A stretch of DNA of 64,000 bases from Streptomyces sp. NBC_00513 (GCF_041431415.1 NZ_CP107845.1:4960001-5024000); one strand, 5' to 3'; numbered from the stretch's first letter, positions 19,674-28,969 are shown. Numbers and translations are program-made. The notes: generated from the letters alone by a model not told the origin.

Positions 19674-20470
19674 GCACGAGGGCGAAGGGCGTGTCCGCGG
19701 CCGCGGCCGCCGGGATCGCCGCGGTGTTCGCCGCCGTGTTCGCCCTCGGATTCCTCAAGCCGTTCCAGGAGCGGCCGGTGCACCCCTTCCCCACCGTAGG
19801 GGTGCTCACGGCCAACGGGGAGCACTGGTGCACGGCGAGCGTCGTCGACAGCCCCGAGGGGAACGTCGTCGCCACCGCCGCGCACTGCGTGGTCCCCGCC
19901 GGCGAGGACGGGGTGCCCGGCCAGGTCGCGCACGACGGCCTCGCCATCGGCGCGCTCGCCTTCGCACCCGCCTTCTCCGGCGAGGGCGACGGCCATCCGC
20001 CCCTCGGCGTGTGGAAGGTCCGCTCGGTCCACGTCGACGACCGCTGGAGGAAGTGGGGCGACGACACCGTCGACTTCGCCTTCCTCACCGTCGAGCCGGA
20101 CGAGAACGGGCGCAGCCTCCAGGACCGGGTCGGCCGCGGCGAGGCACCGAAGGCCGACTGGACCTCCGGGTACGAACGGGACGTCACCGTCGTCGGCTAC
20201 CCGGAGTCCGGGCACAACCCGCGGAACCAGCCCGTCTCCTGCACCACCCAGACCCGGCACGACGAGAACGACCCCGACATGCTGTACATCGCCTGCTCGG
20301 GCTTCTGGACGGGGACGAGCGGCAGCCCCTGGATCGCCGACCGGGGCGGGTCGGGGCAGCCGGGCCGGTTGATCGGGGTGCTGAGCGGCGGGGACACGGA
20401 CGTGGACTCCACGGCGGCGCTGTACGACGAGCGTGCCAAGGCGCTGTACGAGAGCGCCGCGCGCGGCTGA
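19670..20470 (+). CDS. Trypsin-like serine protease, membrane-anchored or secreted
   Basis: The 266-residue protein has an N-terminal hydrophobic segment (VSAAAAAGIAAVFAAVFALGFL) acting as anchor or uncleaved signal, then a chymotrypsin-fold protease. The triad is visible: His72 in ATAAHCV, Asp135 in TVDFAFL and Ser219 in GTSGSPW, with VVGYPES and CTTQT strands between. Cys54/Cys73 and two later Cys would form disulfides outside the cell. ATG 19670 overlaps the esterase 2 stop, so the two are translationally coupled, pointing to a joint extracellular role. Confidence 0.85.
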   Translation: MSTRAKGVSAAAAAGIAAVFAAVFALGFLKPFQERPVHPFPTVGVLTANGEHWCTASVVDSPEGNVVATAAHCVVPAGEDGVPGQVAHDGLAIGALAFAPAFSGEGDGHPPLGVWKVRSVHVDDRWRKWGDDTVDFAFLTVEPDENGRSLQDRVGRGEAPKADWTSGYERDVTVVGYPESGHNPRNQPVSCTTQTRHDENDPDMLYIACSGFWTGTSGSPWIADRGGSGQPGRLIGVLSGGDTDVDSTAALYDERAKALYESAARG

Positions 20471-20553
20471 CCCGCCCGGGCCCCGGGCCGAACCCGGCTG
20501 CTGACCTGCCCCCGATCTCCGATCCCCCCCGACCCTCACCCCCGGCCCGGTGC

Positions 20554-21390
20554 TCAGCCCTTGAGCAGGGCGTTCAACTCGCCGTAGGGGAGGGACCCGG
20601 CGAGGGAGGTGTACGTGCCCTCCCGGAGCATCTCCTCCGTGGCCCGGCGGACGACGGCGTACGCGGCCTCGGCCATCCACGATCCGAGGGAGACCCGGGC
20701 GACGCCGAGGGCGCCGAGCTCCGCCACCGTGGGGGCGCCCGGGCCGACGAGGACGTTGAGCGGGGCGTCGATGCCCTTGGCGAGCTCGGCGACGGTGGCG
20801 GGATCGGTGACTCCGGGGACGAAGATTCCGGTGGCGCCGGCCTCCAGGTAGGCGGCGGCACGCCTCAGGGTCTCGTCGAGCCGGCCACCCGGCTCCCCGA
20901 GGCCGAAGAGGTACGTGTCCACGCGGGCGTTGACGTAGAGCGGGACGCCGGCCGTCTCGGCGACGGCGCGGGCCGCGGCCAGCCGCTCCGCGTGATCGGC
21001 GGGCGCCCGGTTGCCGTCCTCGATGTTGATCCCGGCCGCGCCGGCGGCCAGTACCCCGGCCACGGTCTCCGCCACCCCGGCGGCGTCGGCGCCGAAGCCG
21101 CCCTCGATGTCCGCGGTGACGGGCACCGACACGGCGGCGGCCACCCGGGCGACGAGGTCCAGGGCGCGGTCCCGGGCCAGGGCGTCCCCGTCGGGCGCGC
21201 CGAGGGACCAGGCGACCCCGGCGCTGGTGGTGGCGACGGCGGCCCCGCCGGCCGCCTCGACGAGACGGGCACCGGCCACGTCCCAGGCGTTGGCCAGGGC
21301 GAGTGGGGAGGCGGGGGTGTGCAGGCCGGCGAAGGCGGTGGCACGGGCGACCTGGGCGGCCCGGCGGGCTGGATCGAGGATGTCGTTCAC
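20554..21390 (-). CDS. Isocitrate lyase/PEP mutase-family protein
   Basis: The 278-residue TIM-barrel protein belongs to the ICL/PEP-mutase superfamily. Visible marks are PLALANAWDVAGARLVEAAG, VATTSAGVAWSLG, VTADIEGGFG (metal/substrate loop), GINIEDGN and VNARVDTYLFG. These proteins cleave or form C-C/C-P bonds of 2-oxo acids or act as oxaloacetate decarboxylases; the lysine-cysteine motif of true isocitrate lyases is not present. No phosphonate genes lie nearby, so a phosphonate role is not supported. GTG 21390 gives the family-typical start; the frame continues upstream into GC-rich non-coding sequence. Confidence 0.8.
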   Translation of the reverse strand: MNDILDPARRAAQVARATAFAGLHTPASPLALANAWDVAGARLVEAAGGAAVATTSAGVAWSLGAPDGDALARDRALDLVARVAAAVSVPVTADIEGGFGADAAGVAETVAGVLAAGAAGINIEDGNRAPADHAERLAAARAVAETAGVPLYVNARVDTYLFGLGEPGGRLDETLRRAAAYLEAGATGIFVPGVTDPATVAELAKGIDAPLNVLVGPGAPTVAELGALGVARVSLGSWMAEAAYAVVRRATEEMLREGTYTSLAGSLPYGELNALLKG

Positions 21391-21559
21391 GGGGTCAGTC
21401 CAGCAGCCGGGGCGGCCGGCGGCCGGCGAATTTCCGTCACGATGCCCGGCAGGCACGGTGTCCGCCCGTTCCCTGCCCGGCCGTTCCGCCGCCCGGCCGC
21501 CCCCGGGCGGGCCCCGCGGGGCTCCGGGCGGGCGGGCAGGCGGTCAGCCGGCCGGGCGG

Positions 21560-22672
21560 TCAGGGTGCGAGCCCCGTCTTGGCGCCCGCGCCGCACAGGG
21601 GGACGACCGCCGTCCGACCCTGGAGCGGGTCCGAGGGGGCGCCCGGCGCGACCGCCGCCCAGCAGGCCGCCGCCGTCGGCTCGACGAACAGGCCCCGCGC
21701 CGCCAGGTCCCGCTGGGCCGCCCGCAGCCGGTCCTCCGACACCGTCACGAAGGTCCCGCCGGACTTGCGGACCGCCGCGAGGATCTGCCGGGCGCGCGGC
21801 GGCGCCGGGATGGCGATCCCCTCGGCCAGGGTGGGCCGTTGCGGCACCGGGGCGGCGTCCTCGGCGCCCGCGTGGAAGGCCGCCGCCAGCGGGGACACCT
21901 CCCGCGCCTGCACCGCGATGAGCGCGGGCGGCCGTACCCCGCGCCGGGCCAGCTCCTCCGCCGCCAGCGCGGCCCCGAGCAGCAGGGTGCCGTTGCCCAC
22001 GGGGACCACCAGGGCTTCCGGCAGCCGCCCGCCCAGTTCCTCCCAGACCTCGTACGCGTACGTCTTGGTGCCCTGGAGGAAGTACGGGTTGAAGACGTGG
22101 CTCGCGTAGAAGACCCCCGGCTCGTCCGCCACCGCCCGGGCGGCCGCGGCGGTGGCCTCGCGGCCGCCCGGCACCACCCGGACGGTCGCCCCGTGCGCCC
22201 GCATCTGCGCGGTCTTCTTCTCCGAGGTGCCCTCGGGCACGAAAACTTCACAACTCAGGCCGGCGCGGGCGCAGTAGGCCGCGACGGACGTTCCGGCGTT
22301 GCCGCTGCTGTCGGCGACGACCCGCTCCGGGCCCAGTCGCCGGGCCAGTTCCACGAGCATGACCGCGCCCCGGTCCTTGAAGGACAGCGTGGGCATCAGG
22401 AAGTCGAGCTTGGCGTGAATCCGCTCCACGAGCGGAACGAGCGGAGTGTTGCCCTCCGCGAGGGTTACGGAGAACGCCCCCGGCAGGGGGAGCGCGGCGC
22501 CGTAGCGCCACAGCGAGTTGGGTCCGGCCGACGGTTCCAGCGGGCCGGCCGGATCGGGTGTGAAGTCGAGGTCCCAGGGTCCGGCGCACACCGGGCAGCA
22601 CCACGGCGCCGTGCGGACGTCGGCACGGGTGCCGTCCTCGGGGCAGACGTAGCCAGGCAGTGCGTGCGTCAT
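21560..22672 (-). CDS. Threonine-synthase-like PLP-dependent enzyme
   Basis: The 370-residue fold-type II PLP enzyme begins with a rubredoxin-like metal knuckle (YVCPEDG, then CCPVCAG), as in zinc-ribbon threonine synthases. The PLP lysine is in TLSFKDRG, the phosphate-binding region in SSGNAGTSVAAYCARAG, and the glycine loop in VPVGNGTLLLGA. It could be threonine synthase or a related lyase/beta-replacement enzyme (cysteate synthase, diaminopropionate-type). A primary thrC is probably elsewhere, beside hom and thrB, so a side role is likely. It is divergent from the subtilase gene. Confidence 0.75.
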   Translation of the reverse strand: MTHALPGYVCPEDGTRADVRTAPWCCPVCAGPWDLDFTPDPAGPLEPSAGPNSLWRYGAALPLPGAFSVTLAEGNTPLVPLVERIHAKLDFLMPTLSFKDRGAVMLVELARRLGPERVVADSSGNAGTSVAAYCARAGLSCEVFVPEGTSEKKTAQMRAHGATVRVVPGGREATAAAARAVADEPGVFYASHVFNPYFLQGTKTYAYEVWEELGGRLPEALVVPVGNGTLLLGAALAAEELARRGVRPPALIAVQAREVSPLAAAFHAGAEDAAPVPQRPTLAEGIAIPAPPRARQILAAVRKSGGTFVTVSEDRLRAAQRDLAARGLFVEPTAAACWAAVAPGAPSDPLQGRTAVVPLCGAGAKTGLAP

Positions 22673-22936
22673 GTGCGGATCGCCTTTGCTCTTTCATGGC
22701 CGTTGTATGGCACGGATGTTACGCGTCCGTTGTCCTCTTGTGGGATGGCGAGAGGGTGGGTCAACCTTTCGTAGGCGAGGGCCCGTTGGATCCGACGGCT
22801 TGTCATGGCCATGTCTTTTCGGGTCCCGTTCCCGTGCGCCCCGCCACACCCGCCACACCCGCCGCACCACACGGCATCGCACCCACCCACGCACCGCACC
22901 CCCCGCAGCGCACCACCTATGAGGAGGACCCCTCAC

Positions 22937-24508
22937 ATGTCCGTGATGCGTCACACCCGCCGGAAGATCGCCGGCGTCAGCGCCACCGCCGGCGTGGCCC
23001 TCGTGCTCGCCGCCGCCGCCGCGTTACCCGCCTCGGCGGCGGACGGCCCGCAGGGCGTCATCGAGAACGCCGGCGCCTCGGGCGCCGTCCCCGGCAGCTA
23101 CATCGTGACCTTGAACGACTCGGCCGCCCGCTCCACCGCGGACAGCGGGAAGGCCGTCGCCAAGCGGTACGGGGCCAGGATCGACCGGACCTACAGCGCC
23201 GCCCTCAACGGCTACTCCGTCGAGGTCTCCGAGGCGCAGGCCAGAAAGCTCGCCGCCGACCCGGCCGTCAAGTCCGTCGTGCAGAACCGCACCTTCACCG
23301 TCGACGCCACCCAGCCCAACCCGCCGTCGTGGGGCCTGGACCGCATCGATCAGCGGGCACTCCCGCTCGACAACAGCTACACGTACCCGGACAAGGCCGG
23401 TGAGGGCGTCACGGCGTACATCATCGACACCGGCGTCCGGATCTCGCACACCGACTTCGGCACCCGCGCCTCCTACGGCTACGACGCCATCGACAACGAC
23501 AACACCGCCCAGGACGGCCACGGCCACGGCACCCACGTCGCCGGCACCGTCGGCGGCACGGCGTACGGGGTGGCCAAGAAGGCCAAGATCGTCGGCGTTC
23601 GCGTCCTCAACAACCAGGGCTCGGGCACCACGGCCCAGGTCGTCGCCGGCATCGACTGGGTGACCCGCAACGCCGTCAAGCCGGCCGTGGCCAACATGTC
23701 GCTCGGCGGCGGCGCCGACTCCGCCCTCGACACCGCCGTCCGCAACTCGATCGCGGCCGGCATCACCTACGCCGTCGCGGCGGGCAACGAGTCCACCGAC
23801 GCGAGCACCAAGTCCCCGGCGCGCGTCCCCGAGGCGATCACGGTCGGCGCCACCACCAACACCGACGCGAAGGCGAGCTACTCCAACTACGGCTCCATCC
23901 TCGACCTCTTCGCGCCGGGCTCCTCGATCACCTCCTCGTGGGGCACCGGGGACACCGCCACGAACACCATCTCCGGTACCTCGATGGCCTCGCCGCACGT
24001 GGCGGGCGCCGCCGCCCTGTACCTGTCGCAGAACCCGACGAGCACCCCGGCGCAGGTCTCGGCCGGCCTGGTGGCCGCCGCCACCCCGAACGTGGTCACC
24101 GGCGCCGGCACCGGCTCCCCGAACCGCCTGCTGAACGTGGGGAACTCCACCACCCCGCCGAACCCGGGCACCCGCTTCGAGAACCTGACCGACTACGCGA
24201 TCAACGACAACTCCACCGTCGAGTCGCCGATCACGGTCAGCGGGATCTCCGGCAACGCCCCGGCCACCCTCAGCGTGCCGGTGGACATCAAGCACACCTA
24301 CGTCGGTGACCTGAAGGTCGACCTGGTCGCCCCCGACGGCACCCTGTACAACCTGCGCAACCGCACCGGCGGCAGCGCGGACAACATCGTCCAGACCTTC
24401 ACCGTGAACGCCTCCTCCGAGGTCGCCAACGGCGTCTGGAAGCTCCGCGTCGCGGACCTCGCGGGCGCGGACACCGGAAAGATCGACTCCTGGGCGCTGC
24501 AGTTCTGA
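22937..24508 (+). CDS. Secreted subtilisin-family serine protease with P domain
   Basis: The 523-residue preproprotease has a signal peptide with basic start (MRHTRRK) ending at ASAA, an I9-type inhibitor prodomain ([12 protein letters not shown] to VVQNRTFTV), an S8 catalytic domain with Asp164 (IIDTGV), His197 ([11 protein letters not shown]) and Ser349 (GTSMASPH), oxyanion Asn in AAGNES, and a C-terminal proprotein-convertase P domain. ATG 22937 has GAGGAGG 9 bases upstream. Leu30, in the signal peptide, is encoded by the rare TTA, the only TTA codon I found in this gene, which would make it dependent on the bldA tRNA. A 12-bp hairpin terminator follows. Confidence 0.9.
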   Translation: MSVMRHTRRKIAGVSATAGVALVLAAAAALPASAADGPQGVIENAGASGAVPGSYIVTLNDSAARSTADSGKAVAKRYGARIDRTYSAALNGYSVEVSEAQARKLAADPAVKSVVQNRTFTVDATQPNPPSWGLDRIDQRALPLDNSYTYPDKAGEGVTAYIIDTGVRISHTDFGTRASYGYDAIDNDNTAQDGHGHGTHVAGTVGGTAYGVAKKAKIVGVRVLNNQGSGTTAQVVAGIDWVTRNAVKPAVANMSLGGGADSALDTAVRNSIAAGITYAVAAGNESTDASTKSPARVPEAITVGATTNTDAKASYSNYGSILDLFAPGSSITSSWGTGDTATNTISGTSMASPHVAGAAALYLSQNPTSTPAQVSAGLVAAATPNVVTGAGTGSPNRLLNVGNSTTPPNPGTRFENLTDYAINDNSTVESPITVSGISGNAPATLSVPVDIKHTYVGDLKVDLVAPDGTLYNLRNRTGGSADNIVQTFTVNASSEVANGVWKLRVADLAGADTGKIDSWALQF

Positions 24509-24569
24509 CCGGGCGCCCCTGAGGAGGGGCAGGCGGTGCGGGGAGACCCGTACGGCCGGGCGATGAACC

Positions 24570-24600
24570 GCGGGGGCGACCACAGGGCGGTCGCCCCCGC
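24570..24600. terminator. Terminator after the subtilase gene
   Basis: GCGGGGGCGACC (24570-24581) pairs perfectly with GGTCGCCCCCGC (24589-24600) around a 7-base loop. It lies 60 bp after the stop and before the next gene on the same strand. Confidence 0.75.
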
Positions 24601-24652
24601 TGCGTACTATTCGCGCATTCGTTCGCGCCCTTGTGATGGAGCACCACGCCTC

Positions 24653-25804
24653 GTGACCTACCCGCCCCCGCCGACCCCTCCCACCGGTCCGGCCAATCCG
24701 TGGGCCCCGCCCTCCTCGCAGGCCCTGTGGGCCCCGCCCCCGCCCCAGGGGCCGCCGGCGCTGAACGGTTTCGCCCTCGCCTCGCTGCTGGTCGGCCTGC
24801 TCTGCCTGCCGCCGCTGGGCATCGTCTTCGGCGTCGTGGCGCTGGTGCAGATCGCGCGGAAGCGGGAGCGCGGCAGGGCGCTGGCCGTCGTGGGCCTGGT
24901 CGTCTCCGTGGTGATGACCGTGGTCGCGGCGTACGTCACGCAGCAGTACGCGGACTCCTTCTCCCGGTACCTCGACTCCTCGGTGGTCGCGCGCGACGAC
25001 GTGGAGGGCTCCCGGACCGCCATCGACGACATGGCGCCGGGCGACTGCTTCAACGTTCCGGGCGGCGACCTCATGAAGCAGTCGACCTTCGTCCACGCGG
25101 TCGACTGCACGGAGGTGCACCACGCCGAGGTGACCTCCTCGACCCTCCTGGACGACGGACCCTTCCCGGGCGACGACGGGTTGGAGTCCACCGCGACGGA
25201 CGTCTGCTGGGAGGCGCAGGACGCGTACGCGATGGACACGTGGGCGGTGCCCGCCTACGCGGAGATGTACTACTTCGTCCCCACGCGCGCGCTGTGGCGC
25301 GAGGGCGACCGGCGTCTGCTGTGCGTCATCGGCACGTCGAGTGAGGAACACCGGGGCAGCCTGCGCAAGGATGCCGGGATGCTGAAACCGGAGCAGGCGG
25401 AGTTCCTGCGGGCGATGAACGGGGTCGACAAGGCCTTCGCGCGCCAACCGGAGGGCGGTCCCGAGGAGGCACTGTCCGAGTGCCGCACATGGGCCCGGGA
25501 GGTCGACACGGCGCTCGCCGTGCAGGCCGCGCTGTTGCGACGCGTCTCGGGGCGGCCCGGGATCGGCGCCGCGGCGGGCGCGCAGCTGGGCGAGGTCGAG
25601 GCGGCGCGCAAGGAGTGGCAGCGCGCGGCGAGGGCGACGAAGCCGGCCGAATTCGACGAGGCGTGGGACCGGGCGGTGTGGTCGCTCGACGTCGACACGG
25701 AGAAGGAACTGCGCGGGGCGTACGGGCTTTCGACGCGGGTTCCGGACTGGCTGGCGGACCCGGGGGACGAGCCCTCGCGCGGTCCGCGGATGGAGTCGAC
25801 CTGA
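24653..25804 (+). CDS. DUF4190/septum-formation domain membrane protein
   Basis: The 383-residue protein has a Pro-rich cytoplasmic start (about 45 residues), a DUF4190 double transmembrane region (LASLLVGLLCLPPLGIVFGVVALVQIARKRERGRALAVVGLVVSVVMTVVAAYV), then an extracytoplasmic Septum_form-like domain with MAPGDCFNVPGGDLMKQSTFVHAVDC and paired Cys. The C-terminal third is helical and lacks Cys. In relatives this domain is linked to cell division or septation by name only. GTG 24653 (VTYPPPP) with GGAG at 11 bases is preferred over an in-frame start at 24536 lying within the terminator. Confidence 0.75.
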   Translation: MTYPPPPTPPTGPANPWAPPSSQALWAPPPPQGPPALNGFALASLLVGLLCLPPLGIVFGVVALVQIARKRERGRALAVVGLVVSVVMTVVAAYVTQQYADSFSRYLDSSVVARDDVEGSRTAIDDMAPGDCFNVPGGDLMKQSTFVHAVDCTEVHHAEVTSSTLLDDGPFPGDDGLESTATDVCWEAQDAYAMDTWAVPAYAEMYYFVPTRALWREGDRRLLCVIGTSSEEHRGSLRKDAGMLKPEQAEFLRAMNGVDKAFARQPEGGPEEALSECRTWAREVDTALAVQAALLRRVSGRPGIGAAAGAQLGEVEAARKEWQRAARATKPAEFDEAWDRAVWSLDVDTEKELRGAYGLSTRVPDWLADPGDEPSRGPRMEST

Positions 25805-25851
25805 GGGCTTCCGTGTAACGCGCGGTAACGGGTTTGAGTGACCTGGCTTCA

Positions 25852-25864
25852 TCACTTCGAGTGA
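25852..25864. promoter_or_regulatory. Candidate GntR autoregulatory operator
   Basis: TCACTTCGAGTGA is a perfect inverted repeat (TCACT/AGTGA with TCG between), with a further GAGTGA half site at 25836-25841. It lies 78 bp upstream of the GntR start. GntR proteins often bind short palindromes of this type near their own promoter; inferred. Confidence 0.45.
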
Positions 25865-25941
25865 AACTCTGGCCCTTGCTTGCGGTGCACAACCGTCGGT
25901 TGCCAGGGTGTAGCTGTCTGTCAACCTGATGGGAGTGGCCA

Positions 25942-26694
25942 GTGACTTTCGGTGAGCAGCCGGCCTATCTGCGCGTCGCCGGGGATCTGCGACAAAAGAT
26001 CGTCGATGGGTCCCTGCCCCCGCACGCCCGGCTCCCCTCGCAAGCCCGGATCCGCGAGGAGTACGGGGTCTCCGACACCGTGGCGCTGGAGGCGCGCAAG
26101 GTCCTCATGGCGGAGGGGCTCGTCGAGGGCCGGTCCGGGTCCGGCACGTACGTCCGCGAACAGCCCGTGCCCCGGCGGGTCGCCCGCTCCGGCTACCGCA
26201 CGGGGGGCGCCTCCACGCCCTTCCGGCAGGAGCAGGCGGAGTCGGGCGCCCGCGGCACCTGGGAGTCCGGCAGCGAGCAGACGGAGGCCTCGGCCGACAT
26301 CGCGGCGCGGCTGGGCATCGAGCCGGGGGACCGGGTCATGCGCACCCGGTACGTCTTCCGCGACGCGGGGGAGGCGATGATGCTGTCGACCTCCTGGGAG
26401 CCGCTGGCCGTCACCGGTCGGACGCCCGTGATGCTGCCGGAGGAGGGCCCGTTGGGCGGGTCCGGGGTGGTGGACCGGATGGCCGCGATCGACGTCGTCG
26501 TGGACAACGTGGTGGAGGAGGTCGGGGCGCGGCCCGGTCTCGCGGAGGAGATCCTCTCCCTGGGCGGGGTGCCCGGGCACGTGGTGCTGGTGGTGAGCCG
26601 CACCTACTTCGCCTCCGGGCTGGCCGTGGAGACCGCCGACGTCGTGGTCCCGGCGGACCGCTACCGCCTGGCCTACCACCTGCCGGTGCGGTGA
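25942..26694 (+). CDS. GntR-family regulator (HutC/UTRA type)
   Basis: The 250-residue protein has an N-terminal GntR winged helix-turn-helix (YLRVAGDLRQKIVDGSLPPHARLPSQARIREEYGVSDTVALEARKVLMAEGLVEGRSGSGTYV) and a C-terminal UTRA effector domain (DRVMRTRYVFRDAGEAMMLSTSW, VVLVVSRTYFASGLAVETADVVVPADRYRLAYHLPV). GTG 25942 has GGGAG 7-8 bases upstream. UTRA members sense small ligands such as sugars or amino acids; no transport or catabolic operon is directly attached, though a permease gene lies 190 bp downstream on the same strand and may be the target. Confidence 0.9.
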   Translation: MTFGEQPAYLRVAGDLRQKIVDGSLPPHARLPSQARIREEYGVSDTVALEARKVLMAEGLVEGRSGSGTYVREQPVPRRVARSGYRTGGASTPFRQEQAESGARGTWESGSEQTEASADIAARLGIEPGDRVMRTRYVFRDAGEAMMLSTSWEPLAVTGRTPVMLPEEGPLGGSGVVDRMAAIDVVVDNVVEEVGARPGLAEEILSLGGVPGHVVLVVSRTYFASGLAVETADVVVPADRYRLAYHLPVR

Positions 26695-26885
26695 CCGGCC
26701 GGATCGGCGGCCGGGCCCGGGGTGGCGCCCGACGCCGCCGGGCGGGGGGCCCGGAGGCCGCACCGGAAGGCGGACAGCCCGTACCGGACCGTTAACCGGG
26801 CGGTGACCTGACGGCCCGGGGCGTAACCCCCGGGCAACGCCACCGTGTGACGGGGGGTCACATCCCGGCCCTACCGTCCGGCGGT

Positions 26886-28577
26886 ATGACCGAGACCGCC
26901 GCGCCCCCGCAGTCGCCGCCCCGTCGGAGCTACGCCAAACTCGCCGCCGACGAGAGCCGCGAGGACTACTCCCTCCGCTACGCCCCCCACGCGTTCCGCC
27001 GCTGGAGCCCCGGCACCGTCGCCGGCACGGCGCTCGGCGGGATCGCGTACCTCGCCGACTTCGCCATCGGCGCCTCCATCGTCTTCGCCTACGGATTCAC
27101 CAGCGGACTCGCCGCGATCCTGGCCGCCGCCACCATCATCTTCCTCACCGGCATCCCGATCGCCCGCGCCTGCGCCAAGTACGGCCTGGACATGGACCTG
27201 GTGACGCGCGGCGCCGGCTTCGGGTACTTCGGATCCACCCTCACCTCGCTCATCTACGCCTCCTTCACCTTCATCTTCTTCGCCCTCGAAGGCTCGATCA
27301 TGGCCCAGGCCATGCACCAGGCCGTCGGCCTGCCGCTCCAGGTCGGGTACCTGATCACCACGCTCATCGTGATCCCGATCGTCTTCAAGGGCATGGGCGC
27401 CCTCGCCAAGGTCCAGGCCTGGACCCAGCCGATCTGGTTGATCGGGCTCGTGCTGCCCTTCCTCGTGCTCGCCTTCCACGCCCCCGGCTCCTGGGGCGCC
27501 TTCGCCGACTTCGGCGGCACCGAGGGCGCCGGCTCCGGCTTCTCCTGGATCGGCTTCGGCTTCGGGACGGGCATCGCGCTCTCCCTCATCGCGCAGATCG
27601 GGGAACAGGCCGACTACCTGCGGTTCATGCCCGCCAAGACCCCGGCCAACAGCCGCCGGTGGAACCTCGCCGTACTCGCCGCCGGTCCCGGCTGGGTGAT
27701 CATCGGCGCGGCCAAGCAGCTCGGCGGCGCGTTCCTCGCCTTCGTCGCGCTCGAAGCGGTCGGCACGACGCACGCCCTGGAGCCGATCGCCCCGCAGATC
27801 GAGGCCCTGCGGCCCTGGCTCGGCGGATTCGCCCTGCCGGCCGCCGCGCTGTTCGTGATCGTCTCCCAGATCAAGATCAACGTCACCAACGCCTACAGCG
27901 GTTCGCTGTCCTGGTCCAACTTCTTCTCCCGCGTCACCCACCGCCACCCGGGCCGCGTCTGGTACATCTTCCTCAACCTCGGCATCGCGCTGACGCTGAT
28001 GGAGCTGAACATGTTCTCCATGCTCGGCAAGCTGCTGGGCTTCTACTCCAACGTCGGCATCGCCTGGATCGCCGCCGTGGCGGCCGACCTCGTCATCAAC
28101 AAGCGACTCGGACTCAGCCCGCCCTACATCGAGTTCAAGCGCGCCTATCTGTACGCGGTCAACCCGGCGGGTTTCGGCGCGATGGTGATCGCCTCGACCG
28201 TCTCGATCCTTGCGTTCTTCGGGCTCTTCGGGACCGGCCCCGAGGCCTTCTCGACCTTCATCGCCGCCGGACTGTCCCTCGTGCTCTGCCCGTTGATCGC
28301 CTGGGCGACCAAGGGCAAGTACTACCTGGCCAGGCCGAACGGGGTGAACGGCCCCGGTGTCGAGGTCCCGGACATCACCGCCACGCACACCTGCTCCGTC
28401 TGTGAGACGGCGTACGAACTCCCCGACATCGCCGATTGTCCCGTCCAATCCGGGCCGATCTGCTCGCTCTGCTGCTCCCTCGACGCGACCTGCGGGGACG
28501 CCTGCCGCAAGGGCGCGAAGGAGGGCGCGGCCGGGGGCGCGGTGGTGCTTCCGATGCCGGTCGTGCGCCGGTTCTGA
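26886..28577 (+). CDS. Purine/cytosine permease-family (NCS1) transporter with cysteine-rich tail
   Basis: The 563-residue protein has 12 predicted transmembrane helices of the NCS1/CodB type; YSLRYAPHAFRRWSPGTVAGTALGGIAYLADFAIG is the typical N-terminus, and SFTFIFFALEGSIMAQA and KINVTNAYSGSLSWSNFFSR are conserved. It would co-transport a nucleobase or related ring with Na+ or H+. Unusually, the cytoplasmic C-terminus carries eight Cys in 38 residues (503, 506, 518, 526, 529, 530, 536, 540; CSVC, CSLCC, CGDAC), as in transporter-linked sensor kinases where the same block precedes a kinase domain; here nothing follows. The ATG at 26886 is chosen over GTG 26847. Confidence 0.8.
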   Translation: MTETAAPPQSPPRRSYAKLAADESREDYSLRYAPHAFRRWSPGTVAGTALGGIAYLADFAIGASIVFAYGFTSGLAAILAAATIIFLTGIPIARACAKYGLDMDLVTRGAGFGYFGSTLTSLIYASFTFIFFALEGSIMAQAMHQAVGLPLQVGYLITTLIVIPIVFKGMGALAKVQAWTQPIWLIGLVLPFLVLAFHAPGSWGAFADFGGTEGAGSGFSWIGFGFGTGIALSLIAQIGEQADYLRFMPAKTPANSRRWNLAVLAAGPGWVIIGAAKQLGGAFLAFVALEAVGTTHALEPIAPQIEALRPWLGGFALPAAALFVIVSQIKINVTNAYSGSLSWSNFFSRVTHRHPGRVWYIFLNLGIALTLMELNMFSMLGKLLGFYSNVGIAWIAAVAADLVINKRLGLSPPYIEFKRAYLYAVNPAGFGAMVIASTVSILAFFGLFGTGPEAFSTFIAAGLSLVLCPLIAWATKGKYYLARPNGVNGPGVEVPDITATHTCSVCETAYELPDIADCPVQSGPICSLCCSLDATCGDACRKGAKEGAAGGAVVLPMPVVRRF

Positions 28578-28597
28578 GCCGGGTCGCACGGCGCACC

Positions 28598-28621
28598 CGT
28601 ACGCATGGCCGGATGCGTACG
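28598..28621. terminator. Terminator after the permease gene
   Basis: CGTACGCAT (28598-28606) pairs with ATGCGTACG (28613-28621) around GGCCGG; a perfect 9-bp stem 20 bp after the stop. Confidence 0.6.
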
Positions 28622-28737
28622 CCTGCGAGGTACCTCTTCGTGAAAAACCGTATCCGCTCAGTAAAGGTCGGGCGTAAGCTCGGGCATATGCGCAATGCGG
28701 TTTCCCGGGCAGGTACATCGGCGGAGGGTGAAACGCG

Positions 28738-28932
28738 ATGAACGACAGCGGTGCCCTGCTCCCATGGCTGGTCATACGTCAGGACGACAACGGCAACCGC
28801 TACCGGGTGGGCCGGTACCCCACCCGGGCCGAGGCCCAGAAGGTCATCGACAGTCTCGACGACCGAGCACACAAGCAGCTCTACTGGGTCGAGCGGGTGG
28901 CTCAGGGCAGCCAGGCCGCCACGAGGAACTGA
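28738..28932 (+). CDS. Small SPOR-domain-like protein
   Basis: The 64-residue protein begins MNDSGALLPWLVIRQDDNGN and continues YRVGRYPTRAEAQKVIDSLDDR, the pattern of a small SPOR-like module (beta-strand, Gly-Arg, Tyr, then helix with Ala-Gln). No signal peptide is present, so it is cytoplasmic, unlike typical SPOR proteins that bind septal peptidoglycan. ATG 28738 has GGAGGGTG 7-10 bases upstream. It is common as a stand-alone gene in Streptomyces; its role is unknown. Confidence 0.7.
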   Translation: MNDSGALLPWLVIRQDDNGNRYRVGRYPTRAEAQKVIDSLDDRAHKQLYWVERVAQGSQAATRN

Positions 28933-28969
28933 GCGTCGGGCCGTCGACGCACTGGCATAGGCTCCGTCC

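Noticed and set aside
20554..21390. Phosphonate biosynthesis because of the PEP-mutase-like gene
   Set aside because: The ICL/PEP-mutase superfamily is broad, and no phosphonopyruvate decarboxylase or other phosphonate gene is nearby.
22705..22936. Additional N-terminal 44 residues for the subtilase from an ATG at 22805
   Set aside because: The extra part is His/Pro-rich without hydrophobic segment and has no ribosome site; the ATG at 22937 with GAGGAGG starts a clean signal peptide.
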